Source: Neobacillus sp. CF12 | GTDB lineage: Bacteria; Bacillota; Bacilli; Bacillales; Cytobacillaceae | Direction of reading: 5' to 3' | Assembly (NCBI RefSeq): GCF_030348765.1 | Contig: NZ_JAUCEU010000007.1 | Span: 986,501 to 1,050,500, forward strand | Length of the DNA stretch: 64,000 nucleotides | In this document: positions 28,270 to 36,461 of the stretch, one piece after another | Numbering within the stretch: position 1 is the stretch's first letter | How the letters are laid out: every line of letters begins with the position of its first letter | The notes under the pieces: model-generated | Told to the model about the DNA's origin: nothing | Databases searched by the model: none | The model's input: only the letters and a program-made list of their open reading frames with translations | Translations under genes and position numbers: made by a program

Positions 28270-29283
28270 CTAAACTGTTAACCCCTTTTTCTCTGCTAGT
28301 TCAACCGCTACATCTAAAATCCAGTCCTCTTGGCCTGCAACCGCTTGCCTTTTACCAAGCTCTTCCATTATTTCCGATACCCCAACACCAAACTTTTCTG
28401 CAGCGTGTTTAACATGTAATAAAAAGCTGTTATACACTCCGGCATACCCACTTGATAGGTTACCGCGATCAATCACGATCGGTGATTGCATAAGCGGTGC
28501 TACCTTTTCCTCTGCGGCATCCATTAAAATTGCTAGGTTGATTCCAGTTTCGATTTTCATTTTATTCAGTACTGCAACAAGAACCTCCGTTGGCGCATTT
28601 CCAGCTCCCGCTCCTAGTCCTCTTAGCGTTCCGTCAATTTGATCGGCACCTGCTTCTAGTGCCGTTATGGTATTGCCAATGGCCAAGCCAAGGTTATTAT
28701 GAGCGTGGAAACCAACTTGAATGGTCAAGTTTTCTTTTAAAGCAGACACTCTTTCGCGAACGCCGCTTTGAACAAGAGCACCTGCAGAGTCAACCACATA
28801 TACGCAATCGGCACCATATGATTCCATTAACTTTGCCTGCTCCACAAGCACACTTGCAGGCTGTGTATGAGACATCATGAGGAAACCAACTGTTTCAAGA
28901 CCTAATTCTTTCGCTAAACGGAAGTACTGCTCGGTCACATCTGCTTCCGTACAATGAACCGCAATCCGGAGCACCGAAACGCCAAGTTCAGCCGCTTCTC
29001 TTAACTCCTTGCTCGTCCCAATCCCCGGAACGAATAGTGAAGCAATTTTAGCCTGTTTCGCCGTTTCCACCGCCACTTTAATCAAGTCATATTCGGAATG
29101 AGTAGAGAATCCTTGCTGAATCGTCGATCCGTTTAAGCCAGAACCATGGCTCACTTCAATTACAGGAACACCGGATTCATCTAAATCTTTTACAATGGAA
29201 CGTACCTGTTCAGGAATATAACTATGGCTAACGGCATGATCGCCATCTCGTAGGGTTGTATCTGTCAGTCTAGGAATCTTCAT
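28270..29283 (-). CDS. dmpG: 4-hydroxy-2-oxovalerate aldolase
   Basis: The 337-aa DRE-TIM metallolyase-type aldolase begins with [16 protein letters not shown] (catalytic/metal Arg-Asp motif, about 7-22), has [16 protein letters not shown] with the HxH metal ligands (about 197) and the communication-domain C-terminus. It cleaves 4-hydroxy-2-oxovalerate to pyruvate and acetaldehyde and channels acetaldehyde to the acylating dehydrogenase encoded immediately upstream; the two frames overlap by 4 bp. RBS AAGGAGG precedes the ATG at 29283. Homologues are also called BphI or MhpE. Confidence 0.93.
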   Translation of the reverse strand: MKIPRLTDTTLRDGDHAVSHSYIPEQVRSIVKDLDESGVPVIEVSHGSGLNGSTIQQGFSTHSEYDLIKVAVETAKQAKIASLFVPGIGTSKELREAAELGVSVLRIAVHCTEADVTEQYFRLAKELGLETVGFLMMSHTQPASVLVEQAKLMESYGADCVYVVDSAGALVQSGVRERVSALKENLTIQVGFHAHNNLGLAIGNTITALEAGADQIDGTLRGLGAGAGNAPTEVLVAVLNKMKIETGINLAILMDAAEEKVAPLMQSPIVIDRGNLSSGYAGVYNSFLLHVKHAAEKFGVGVSEIMEELGKRQAVAGQEDWILDVAVELAEKKGLTV

Positions 29284-30191
29284 CGTGTTACCTCCTTAGC
29301 AGAAAGAAAATGTGCGGCATAGACATCACCGACTCGGTAAGCGGAGGCAGTCATGATATCTAAATTCCCGGCATAGGTAGGGAAGAAATCTCCCGCTCCA
29401 ACTACTTCATTCATGATGACCACCGTTGGCAAGCGGCCCCATGGAGTTTCACGATAATCAACAAATGGCGTACCTTTTAAACGATAGCCTGGAACATAGC
29501 TAGAAATCTCAGCTGCAATCGATTGAACCGACTCAATGACCGCTGCCTCATCAAATTCTTCTTTAATCACTACATAGACGGAATTCGTCATATTAATAGG
29601 CGGCTGCGCTGGATTAAAAACAGGAATGGCTCTCGCAATTTTCGCTCCACCAATTTGTTGAACCGCATTTGCCGTTGTGCGAACAAATTCATCGACATTT
29701 TGTCTTGTTCCCGGTCCAATCGATAGACTAGCCGCTGTCGCAATAACTTCTGCATAATGAACAGGTACTACGCGATTGACGGCGTGGACAAGTGGTGTCG
29801 TCGCCTGACCGCCGCAAGAAATCAAGTTAACGTTCATTGCTTCAAGATGATCATGTAAATTAACGGTTGGCACGACAAACGGTCCAATCGCTGCCGGAGT
29901 CATATCAACGGCTAATTTCCCTTGTTCTTGTAGTGCTTGCGCATTCAATTTATGGGCTTTCGCACTTGTTGCATCAAACACAATCTTAATCTCTGGATCT
30001 TCCAGAATCGGATCAATTCCATGATGGCTAACGGCAATTCCTTTTTCTTTCGCTCTCGCTAGACCTTCAGAATTTGGGTCAATTCCTGACACCAAGGCTA
30101 ACTCCATGTTTCCATCATTTTTTAAAATTTTATACATCAAGTCTGTTCCTATATTACCCGATCCTAAAATCGCTGCTTTTATTTTCGTCAA
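29280..30191 (-). CDS. dmpF: Acetaldehyde dehydrogenase (acylating)
   Basis: The enzyme has the Rossmann motif [14 protein letters not shown] at its start and the catalytic Cys in [14 protein letters not shown] (about 125). The C-terminal [19 protein letters not shown] is typical of DmpF/BphJ. It converts acetaldehyde, NAD and CoA to acetyl-CoA in a complex with the aldolase. The frame is open to 30221, but TTG at 30191 preceded by GAGGTG at normal spacing gives [10 protein letters not shown], the usual N-terminus. It follows the dioxygenase gene in the same direction. Confidence 0.92.
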   Translation of the reverse strand: MTKIKAAILGSGNIGTDLMYKILKNDGNMELALVSGIDPNSEGLARAKEKGIAVSHHGIDPILEDPEIKIVFDATSAKAHKLNAQALQEQGKLAVDMTPAAIGPFVVPTVNLHDHLEAMNVNLISCGGQATTPLVHAVNRVVPVHYAEVIATAASLSIGPGTRQNVDEFVRTTANAVQQIGGAKIARAIPVFNPAQPPINMTNSVYVVIKEEFDEAAVIESVQSIAAEISSYVPGYRLKGTPFVDYRETPWGRLPTVVIMNEVVGAGDFFPTYAGNLDIMTASAYRVGDVYAAHFLSAKEVTR

Positions 30192-30225
30192 GACCCTCAC
30201 ACCTCGCTTTCTAGTAATCAATGAA

Positions 30226-31221
30226 TTAAGGTTTTACAACTTCTTTTTCAACTGCTTCACTAACGGTTAGTGGTGTTCCTTGGGTCCACCAGGATACTGG
30301 GAATTCAGTTCCAATCCAAGTATCGCCGTTGCCAGGAACGTCCTTCATTTCCCAAATCACTGGCTTCCAAGCTGGATCACTAATGATATAGCCTGCATCT
30401 CCGAACAATTCGATGCGGTTGCCGCCTGGTTCAATCACATACATACAGAATGCTTGGGAAACCCCATGCTTATTAGGTGGAACTTCAATTTTAAAATCAT
30501 GATCTTTAAGGAGATCAGCCACGTCATAAAGATTTTGCGGAATGCCGTACCAGTAGCATAGATGATGAAGCTTTCCTTTCACGCCAGTAGGCTCTTGCAT
30601 ATACGCAATTTCATGGACAAGATTGGAGACACTGATCCAACTTCCCAGGACATGACCATTATCTTGAATTTGCTCTCTTAAACGGAAGCCAAGATTGTCG
30701 ATTAAAAAGTTCGTATCAACTCCAGGATTGGAAGTCATTAGATTGATATGATCCAAGCGTCGAACCGGTACCCCGCGATCTGGGCGTTTAGATGGACGGT
30801 TTAATAGTTTTGAGCGCTGCTCCTCTGAAACATTGTAATATTCTACGTCCCAAAGAATTTCCATTAAATGACCATCAGGAGTAGTAAATTGATACGCTTT
30901 TCCATGACCGATATCTCCGTCGATCCATCCTTTTCCAAATCCCGTTTTTTCAATTTCTTCTACACGGCGCTGTAGTGCTTGAGGGGATGTTGCACGCCAG
31001 GCAACATGACCAACCCCTGCTTCTTTTGATTCAGTGATTTTTAATGTATTATGGTAAAAATCTTCATAAGCACGAAGGAAAACGGATCCTCCAGAACGAG
31101 CCGTTACTTCCATTCCTAGAAATCTAGTAAAAAATTCAACAGATTGTTCTAGTTTTGGAGAAAGAATCTCCACGTGTGCGAGTTGTGCTACATCAAAAAT
31201 TGGTTCTTTAAAAATAGTCAT
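30226..31221 (-). CDS. Catechol 2,3-dioxygenase, copy A
   Basis: The 331-aa two-domain extradiol ring-cleavage enzyme has Fe(II) ligands visible as His in [12 protein letters not shown] (about 155), His in [11 protein letters not shown] (about 217) and Glu in [12 protein letters not shown] (about 268). It is the VOC-fold type I class, close to Bacillus-type C23O/PheB and homoprotocatechuate 2,3-dioxygenases. It cleaves catechol meta to the hydroxyls. It starts the lower-pathway block and is divergent from the IclR gene. Copy B at 33185-34174 is about 86% identical by eye. Confidence 0.9.
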   Translation of the reverse strand: MTIFKEPIFDVAQLAHVEILSPKLEQSVEFFTRFLGMEVTARSGGSVFLRAYEDFYHNTLKITESKEAGVGHVAWRATSPQALQRRVEEIEKTGFGKGWIDGDIGHGKAYQFTTPDGHLMEILWDVEYYNVSEEQRSKLLNRPSKRPDRGVPVRRLDHINLMTSNPGVDTNFLIDNLGFRLREQIQDNGHVLGSWISVSNLVHEIAYMQEPTGVKGKLHHLCYWYGIPQNLYDVADLLKDHDFKIEVPPNKHGVSQAFCMYVIEPGGNRIELFGDAGYIISDPAWKPVIWEMKDVPGNGDTWIGTEFPVSWWTQGTPLTVSEAVEKEVVKP

Positions 31222-31304
31222 GTCCGGTCCTCCTACATTTTCCTTTTTATTTTTTTAGTTTTTGTAAAACATAAACAACTATATTGACGAAATATATTGA
31301 ATAG

Positions 31305-31333
31305 TGATACCGTTTTCATTATATTCGGTATCA
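31305..31333. promoter_or_regulatory. Candidate IclR operator: TGATACCG-N13-CGGTATCA
   Basis: Perfect 8-bp inverted arms, TGATACCG (31305-31312) and CGGTATCA (31326-31333), lie in the divergent promoter region. IclR proteins bind palindromes next to their own genes, so this is the most likely autoregulatory and pathway operator. Binding is not demonstrated. Confidence 0.55.
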
Positions 31334-31406
31334 AATTCATCTTCATTTGTCGAAAACCTGATGTATGCTATCATCTTAAGGGGATGGCAAGATTCTCACA
31401 ACGACC

Positions 31407-31427
31407 ATGTCCCTTTATGCGGGACAT
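31407..31427 (+). promoter_or_regulatory. Leader hairpin before the IclR gene
   Basis: ATGTCCC (31407-31413) and GGGACAT (31421-31427) form a perfect 7-bp stem with a 7-nt loop, followed by TTTT. It lies about 40 bp upstream of the IclR start codon. It could act as an attenuator or a second operator. Confidence 0.4.
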
Positions 31428-31468
31428 TTTCTGAATTTTTTATATCTTTTTTATACTCGGAGGAAAAA

Positions 31469-32242
31469 ATGATACAAGAACAAGAAAAGCTGCTCTCTTC
31501 TGTAAAAAATGCCATTCGAATCCTGCGTGCTTTTAAAATGGATCAACCACAAAAAGGGGTACGTGAGCTGGCGAAAGAGCTTGGATTAGGAAAAAGTAGT
31601 GTCCAAAGAATTCTTACAACGCTTGCATCTGAAGGTTTAGTGAATAAAAATAAAGAGACCAATAAATTTGAGCTAGGTCTCTCCGTTGTTGAATTAAGCT
31701 CCATTGTCCTAGGCAACATCGATCTGCATACAGAATCACGTCCGATTCTAACCGACCTTGCTAATAAATGTGGGGAAACCGCCCACCTGGCAATCCTAGA
31801 TGGAAATCATGTGGTCTATTTAGACAAAGTTGAAAGTAAAACTTCGAATAAAGTACCCTCTCACTTAGGATTGCATAATTATGCTCACTGTACGAGTTCA
31901 GGAAAGCTTATTCTTGCCCATAGCGGTAAACATCTGGTCGATCTTGTGATTCAAAATGGCCTCGATCCGATCACAGCGAATACGATCACAGACCCAGATG
32001 TGTTCCGTGAAGAATTGAACACAATCTTAAAGAACGGCTATTCCGTTAGTGTCGATGAATATACAATTGGACGGACATCCGTGTCAGCTCCAGTGAGAGA
32101 CCATACTGGAAAAGTCATTGCTGCTATTAATCTAGTAGGACCTAATTCACGAATCTCCAAACTACGGATTCAGTATTTTGCGAGCGAATTAATCCATTCC
32201 GGAAACCTAATTTCCGAGAGACTGGGTTACTGGAAAAGGTAA
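31469..32242 (+). CDS. IclR-family transcriptional regulator
   Basis: The protein starts at ATG 31469 after CGGAGGAAAA; the frame is open upstream to 31304 but has no ribosome binding site there. An N-terminal winged HTH (AIRILRAFKMDQPQKGVRELAKELGLG, SSVQRILTTLASEGLV) is followed by the IclR effector domain (GETAHLAILDGNHVVYLDKVE; C-terminal SVDEYTIGRTSVSAPVRD). IclR regulators often control aromatic catabolism. It is the only plus-strand gene inside the aromatic locus and lies between the two dioxygenase blocks. Ligand unknown. Confidence 0.9.
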   Translation: MIQEQEKLLSSVKNAIRILRAFKMDQPQKGVRELAKELGLGKSSVQRILTTLASEGLVNKNKETNKFELGLSVVELSSIVLGNIDLHTESRPILTDLANKCGETAHLAILDGNHVVYLDKVESKTSNKVPSHLGLHNYAHCTSSGKLILAHSGKHLVDLVIQNGLDPITANTITDPDVFREELNTILKNGYSVSVDEYTIGRTSVSAPVRDHTGKVIAAINLVGPNSRISKLRIQYFASELIHSGNLISERLGYWKR

Positions 32243-32249
32243 TTTACCC

Positions 32250-33116
32250 TCACAGACCCACTAAAGATGAGCTGAAAAAGACTTGTCTTGGAACTTCTTC
32301 GTGAACAAACTTTTTAGGCAAAACTCTCTTCCAAGAAAGTCGAACATTTTCCCATTCATAATAAGGAAATCCTTGCCCTTGAAGTAAAGTAATCCTCCCG
32401 TCATGAACGACCGCGATATGCGTGGTCGTCTCCGGGTGAAGGTTTACGGTAACCTCATACCAACCTGGAGGCGGAAGCAAATAATGCGGCTGGAGTAAGA
32501 CCTCCGTATGTTTTTTACGGAAAACAATTCTGCCCTCACTTTGATAATCATTTCCTAAATACGAAGCGATCCTTTCCATTTCACCAGCCAAAACCAGATG
32601 ACGAATGAGAGTAGAACTGATTTTTTCGCCTTCCCACTCTATTTTATCCACCTTGATTCCCTCAATTTTTCCATCTGAGTCACTTTTCAGGGTATCCATG
32701 TTGCCTTCTCCACTGTGTCCATATGTAAAGTCAAAACCTGCTACCACCTGTTTTGCTCCAAAGCCCAGAAGATAGGTTTGAACAAATTCCCTTGGAGATA
32801 ACGCAGCAAATTCTTTCGTAAACTCAATCAAATAAAAATAATCTGCCCCTAATTTTTCAAAAATCCTACGTTTATCGTTCATTGGCATAAGATAAGGGAT
32901 GATTTTTTCCCCGTTTGAAAGGACTTCTTTCGGATGGGGGAAAAAACTCATAATCACCAAAGGGAGTTCTTGTTCTTCCGCAGCACTTTTTGCCTCTTTT
33001 ATCACCTGTTGATGACCTAAATGAACTCCATCAAAAAATCCTAGAGCCACCACACAGGGCTTTGTTCGTAAAAGAGTTTGTTCGCGGTTGTTGCTCGTCA
33101 CATGAATGAATTCCAA
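32250..33116 (-). CDS. FAD synthetase (RibF-like) with degenerate kinase domain
   Basis: The 288-aa protein has an N-terminal nucleotidyltransferase domain with the FAD synthetase signature VVALGFFDGVHLGHQQVI (about 22-40), GFDFTYGHSGEGN and the late ISSTLIRHLVLAGEMERIASYLG. The C-terminal domain (about 185-288) keeps the barrel-like pattern of riboflavin kinase but lacks its FPTAN nucleotide-binding motif. It is therefore predicted to adenylylate FMN to FAD without phosphorylating riboflavin. It lies in the monooxygenase/dioxygenase operon and so could supply FAD to the hydroxylase. The housekeeping RibC/RibF is expected elsewhere. Confidence 0.85.
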   Translation of the reverse strand: MEFIHVTSNNREQTLLRTKPCVVALGFFDGVHLGHQQVIKEAKSAAEEQELPLVIMSFFPHPKEVLSNGEKIIPYLMPMNDKRRIFEKLGADYFYLIEFTKEFAALSPREFVQTYLLGFGAKQVVAGFDFTYGHSGEGNMDTLKSDSDGKIEGIKVDKIEWEGEKISSTLIRHLVLAGEMERIASYLGNDYQSEGRIVFRKKHTEVLLQPHYLLPPPGWYEVTVNLHPETTTHIAVVHDGRITLLQGQGFPYYEWENVRLSWKRVLPKKFVHEEVPRQVFFSSSLVGL

Positions 33117-33184
33117 GATAGCTCCCTCCAGTTTTCACAAAATTTATGGACTACTTTCGTAATTAAAAGTCCTCTATCAATCTA

Positions 33185-34174
33185 TTATGACTTCACGACT
33201 TCCTCTGTTTTCACTGGTGTGAGCGGTGTTCCCTGCGTCCACCATGATTGTGGGAAATCGGTTCCAATCCAAGTGTCGCCATTGCCAGGAACGTCCTTCA
33301 TATCCCAAACCACCGGCTTCCATGCTGGATCCGTTATGATATAACCAGCATCTCCGAATAATTCGATGCGGTTTCCGCCTGGTTCAATCACATACATACA
33401 GAACGCTTGGCTGACTCCATGCTTATTCGGAGGAACTTCAATTTTAATACCATGGTCTTTAAGCAAATCTGCCACATCATAAAGATTTTGAGGAATTCCA
33501 TACCAGTAGCAAAGATGATGCAGCTTACCTTGAACTCCGTTAGGCTCTTGCATATAGGCTATTTCGTGAACGAGGTTGGAAACACTAATCCAACTGCCCA
33601 GCACATGGCCATTATCTTGAATTTGCTCCCTTAATCGAAATCCGAGTGTATCGAGCATAAAATCCGTATCGGCTCCTGGATTCGAAGTCATGAGATTAAT
33701 ATGATCTAGGCGGCGAACCGGCACGCCACGATTTGGGCGTTTGGATGGTCGATTTAATAGTTTCGATCTTAGGCCTTCTTCCACGTGGTAATACTCAACG
33801 TCCCAAAGTATTTCCATTAAATGACCATCAGGATTTGTAAATTGGTATGCCCTTCCATGTCCGATATCGCCATCAATCCAGCCTTTGCCTAATCCTGTCT
33901 TTTCAATTTCCTCCACACGACGCTCCAGTGCTTGCGGAGACGTGGCACGCCAAGCAACATGGCCGACCCCCGCTTGTTCGGATTTTGTAATGATTAACGT
34001 GTTGTGATAGAAATCCTCATAAGCACGAAGGTACACGGATTTTTCAGTACGAGCCGTTACTTCCATTCCTAGAAATCTTGTAAAAAATTCAACAGATTTT
34101 TCAAGCTTCGGAGAAAGTAGTTCCACATGAGCAAGCTGTGCTACATCAAAAATTGGTTCCTGGTAAGAAGTCAT
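33185..34174 (-). CDS. Catechol 2,3-dioxygenase, copy B
   Basis: The 329-aa extradiol dioxygenase has the same His, His, Glu iron ligands as copy A ([25 protein letters not shown]). It differs from copy A mostly in the first 50 residues, around residues 60-135 and in the last ten. It follows the flavin reductase gene by 36 bp and precedes the FAD synthetase, so it belongs to the upper-pathway transcript. Duplication could allow separate induction or different substrate range (catechol versus substituted catechols). RBS TAGGAGG precedes the start. Confidence 0.9.
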   Translation of the reverse strand: MTSYQEPIFDVAQLAHVELLSPKLEKSVEFFTRFLGMEVTARTEKSVYLRAYEDFYHNTLIITKSEQAGVGHVAWRATSPQALERRVEEIEKTGLGKGWIDGDIGHGRAYQFTNPDGHLMEILWDVEYYHVEEGLRSKLLNRPSKRPNRGVPVRRLDHINLMTSNPGADTDFMLDTLGFRLREQIQDNGHVLGSWISVSNLVHEIAYMQEPNGVQGKLHHLCYWYGIPQNLYDVADLLKDHGIKIEVPPNKHGVSQAFCMYVIEPGGNRIELFGDAGYIITDPAWKPVVWDMKDVPGNGDTWIGTDFPQSWWTQGTPLTPVKTEEVVKS

Positions 34175-34210
34175 GGTAATCCTCCTATTAGATATATTGG
34201 TTGAAATAGA

Positions 34211-34693
34211 CTACTTATTTGCTAGACTCACTTGAGGTGATAAAGAGCGATATTGTCCATTAAAGAACATGAGCGGTTCTCCCTCTTCAAGCTTAATACC
34301 GAGGACCTTGCCGATAAATAAGGTATGGTCTCCTTCGATATGTTCACTTACCACTTCGCATGCTACCTGCGCGATGGCTTCTGTTAAAACAGGGAGTCCA
34401 GCTAAATCATCGAAATTGATTTCTCTTTTTTCCTTTATTTGACCAGCAAAGATCATTGAATATTCTTGCTGCTCTCCCGATAAAATATTGACAGCAAATT
34501 TTTTACTTTTCTTGATTTTTTCGAGCATTTGCGCTCTTTCTCCGATGGAAATCACCACTAGCTTTGGATCTAGAGAGACCGACATGAAGGCATTAGCCGT
34601 CATGCCGTGCACCTCTCCTTCTACTTCAGTCGTAATGACCGTGACACCGGTAGCGAATTTTCCCATAGCTTGGCGAAATTGACGATCATCCAT
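34211..34693 (-). CDS. Flavin reductase component of the two-component phenolic monooxygenase
   Basis: This is an HpaC/PheA2-type NAD(P)H:flavin oxidoreductase of about 160 aa. It shows MGKFATGVTVITTEVEGEVHGMTANAFMSVSLDPKLVVISI, the flavin-binding start of the family, and later GDHTLFIGKVLGIKLEEGEPLMFFNGQYRSL. It supplies reduced flavin to the oxygenase encoded just upstream. The frame is open to 34780, overlapping the oxygenase gene, but ATG 34693 has TAGGAGG at proper spacing and starts MDDRQFRQAMGKF, the conserved N-terminus. Confidence 0.92.
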   Translation of the reverse strand: MDDRQFRQAMGKFATGVTVITTEVEGEVHGMTANAFMSVSLDPKLVVISIGERAQMLEKIKKSKKFAVNILSGEQQEYSMIFAGQIKEKREINFDDLAGLPVLTEAIAQVACEVVSEHIEGDHTLFIGKVLGIKLEEGEPLMFFNGQYRSLSPQVSLANK

Positions 34694-34712
34694 TCTGGTT
34701 CCTCCTAATAAA

Positions 34713-36224
34713 CTATTTGATAACCGCTTCTTTTTCCGATGTACCTGCCCAGGTTTTGTTTGTCCAACCATTAAGGTCATAATCGCTTAATGCAGACTCA
34801 ACGAATGCTTTTTGCTGATCAGCAGCACCTGTTGCCTCAAAATGGAATAACGCTTCCATATTGATGTTTTCATGGTTTCCACCATAGTTGACTTCATATA
34901 GTTCATGACGGCCACCAAACTCTGTGCCGATCGTATCCCAAACCATTTTCAATAATTTCACACGTTCTTCAGCAGTAATTCCTGTTCCGCGGTAATACGT
35001 GTCCAAGTAAGGTTTTAAATCTTCATTGAGGAAATCTTTTGAACTAGAAGGCAATTGAATTAACCCACCGGCCACGACTTGCTCAAAGATATTTTTTATC
35101 TTCACCCAAGCCAATGGAGCTAACGCGCGATAAGCGGAACTTGAGTAAGAGTTTGGAATCACTAAACCGTTTGGCCCTTTTTCAGGATCGGTTGCCATGG
35201 CGGTAGAAAGACCCCAGAACATATTTCGTAACGCGACTACTTCGCCAATCTTTGCCTGAACCCCACGGAAATCTTTCGTTCCTGCTCCTTCCGTTGCTTT
35301 CAATAACAGCCCGGTCATAAAATCTAATTTTACAGCGAGACGTGTACAACCATGGAAAGTATAGCGCGGAATGAAACCGCTTACTTTTGCAAAGTTATTC
35401 GAAACCTCAATATTTCGATAAGCCAACACATTTTCCCAAGGGATGAATACATTATCGAGCACAATTACCGCATCATTTTCATCAAAGCGGCTAGATAACG
35501 GATAATCAAATGGAGTTCCGTTTTTGGATGCATTTAATTCGTAGGATTGGCGGCTAATCATGCTAAGGCCTTCAGCATTCATCGGCACGAAGAAGATCAG
35601 TGCATGACTATCATCGCCCCCGCCTAAATCTTTTGGTCCATAGTTCGCTACAAAGTTATAATGAGTTAAGGCTGATGCTGTTCCAACCATTTTGGCACCG
35701 CTTACAATAATTCCGTCATCGCGCTCCGCAACTGCACGAACAAAGACATCTTTATTCTCGTGTAAAGGTTTTGAACGATCCACTTGCGGATTAATGATTG
35801 TATGATTAATGAATGGTACTTCCTTTGTTGATTTTTTGTACCATGCCAATGCATTGTCTTCAAAACCTTTATAAAAATGACCAAACGCATTTAGGTGTCC
35901 AGTGAAAGAAGCTTTGTAGTCAGGGGTACGTCCCATAAATCCATAGCTTAGCTTTGCCCACTGAGCAATGGCATCTCTTGCCTCTAGTAAATCCTGAGAA
36001 CTAGTAGGAGTTTTGAAAAATTTATGTGTTCTGTCTCCAAATTCGGTTGTTGTAGTTAAGATATCACGAGTAGCTGGATCATGAAGAGCATCGTACATTC
36101 TCGCATATGAGCGTGCAGAATTACGATAAGCGGGATGCGTGGTAACATCTTTAATTTTTTCACCGTTTAAATAAACAGCCCTGCCATCATTGAGACTTTC
36201 CAAATATTCTTTACCTGTGTACAT
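34713..36224 (-). CDS. FAD-dependent phenolic monooxygenase, HpaB/PheA1 family
   Basis: The 503-aa oxygenase of the 4-hydroxyphenylacetate 3-hydroxylase family opens with MYTGKEYLESLNDGRAVYLNGEKI. It has TGHLNAFGHFYKGFEDNALAWYKK and NYGGNHENINMEALFHFEATG near the C-terminus, all typical. It hydroxylates a phenol ortho to the OH using FADH2 from the partner reductase. HpaB uses 4-hydroxyphenylacetate; Geobacillus/Bacillus PheA1 uses phenol. The downstream catechol-type lower pathway (acylating aldehyde dehydrogenase and oxovalerate aldolase) favours phenol. First gene of the operon, behind the promoter at 36291-36319. Confidence 0.9.
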   Translation of the reverse strand: MYTGKEYLESLNDGRAVYLNGEKIKDVTTHPAYRNSARSYARMYDALHDPATRDILTTTTEFGDRTHKFFKTPTSSQDLLEARDAIAQWAKLSYGFMGRTPDYKASFTGHLNAFGHFYKGFEDNALAWYKKSTKEVPFINHTIINPQVDRSKPLHENKDVFVRAVAERDDGIIVSGAKMVGTASALTHYNFVANYGPKDLGGGDDSHALIFFVPMNAEGLSMISRQSYELNASKNGTPFDYPLSSRFDENDAVIVLDNVFIPWENVLAYRNIEVSNNFAKVSGFIPRYTFHGCTRLAVKLDFMTGLLLKATEGAGTKDFRGVQAKIGEVVALRNMFWGLSTAMATDPEKGPNGLVIPNSYSSSAYRALAPLAWVKIKNIFEQVVAGGLIQLPSSSKDFLNEDLKPYLDTYYRGTGITAEERVKLLKMVWDTIGTEFGGRHELYEVNYGGNHENINMEALFHFEATGAADQQKAFVESALSDYDLNGWTNKTWAGTSEKEAVIK

Positions 36225-36290
36225 TTCTTCAACTCCATTCTTAGACTAGTACGATTTTGAAATGTGATTAATCTCTCAATCACTAGTTTT

Positions 36291-36319
36291 ATCATAATTT
36301 ATCTGAAAATTCTTAACAA
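36291..36319 (-). promoter_or_regulatory. Promoter of the monooxygenase operon
   Basis: On the minus strand TTGTTA (36314-36319), a 17-bp spacer and TATGAT (36291-36296) form a sigma-A type promoter. The leader is about 60 nt. No -24/-12 (sigma-54) element is seen, which matters because the linked regulator has an XylR-like sensor. Confidence 0.6.
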
Positions 36320-36366
36320 TGACACAAGATGATAGAAAACGTAGCAAATACTACTACTTTGTGTCA
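36320..36366. promoter_or_regulatory. Candidate activator site: TGACACAA-N31-TTGTGTCA
   Basis: Perfect 8-bp inverted arms TGACACAA (36320-36327) and TTGTGTCA (36359-36366) lie immediately upstream of the -35 box of the monooxygenase promoter. Centre-to-centre spacing is 39 bp, near four helical turns. This fits an upstream activating site for a dimeric or tetrameric activator such as the PucR-type regulator encoded next door. Confidence 0.55.
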
Positions 36367-36372
36367 GTCTCA

Positions 36373-36424
36373 CAAAAAAAAGCCAGACAACCCTACAGGC
36401 TTAAATACCTGTGTGAAGTCCGGC
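36373..36424 (-). terminator. Terminator of the XylR/PucR-type regulator gene
   Basis: An imperfect stem (GCCAGAC with GTCCGGC; inner ACAGG with CCTGT) ends in a run of eight T residues on the minus strand. It lies 38 bp past the regulator stop codon and insulates the monooxygenase promoter. Confidence 0.75.
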
Positions 36425-36461
36425 GTAATCATAAATATAGATAGTTTTAGAGTAATCCCCT

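Larger units (their letters stand above)
31222..31468. promoter_or_regulatory. Divergent control region between dioxygenase copy A and IclR gene
   Basis: This region of about 250 bp must carry promoters in both directions. It contains the long-spaced inverted repeat at 31305-31333 and the hairpin at 31407-31427. TTGACG at 31284 is a possible plus-strand -35, but no clean -10 is seen at standard distance. Confidence 0.5.
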
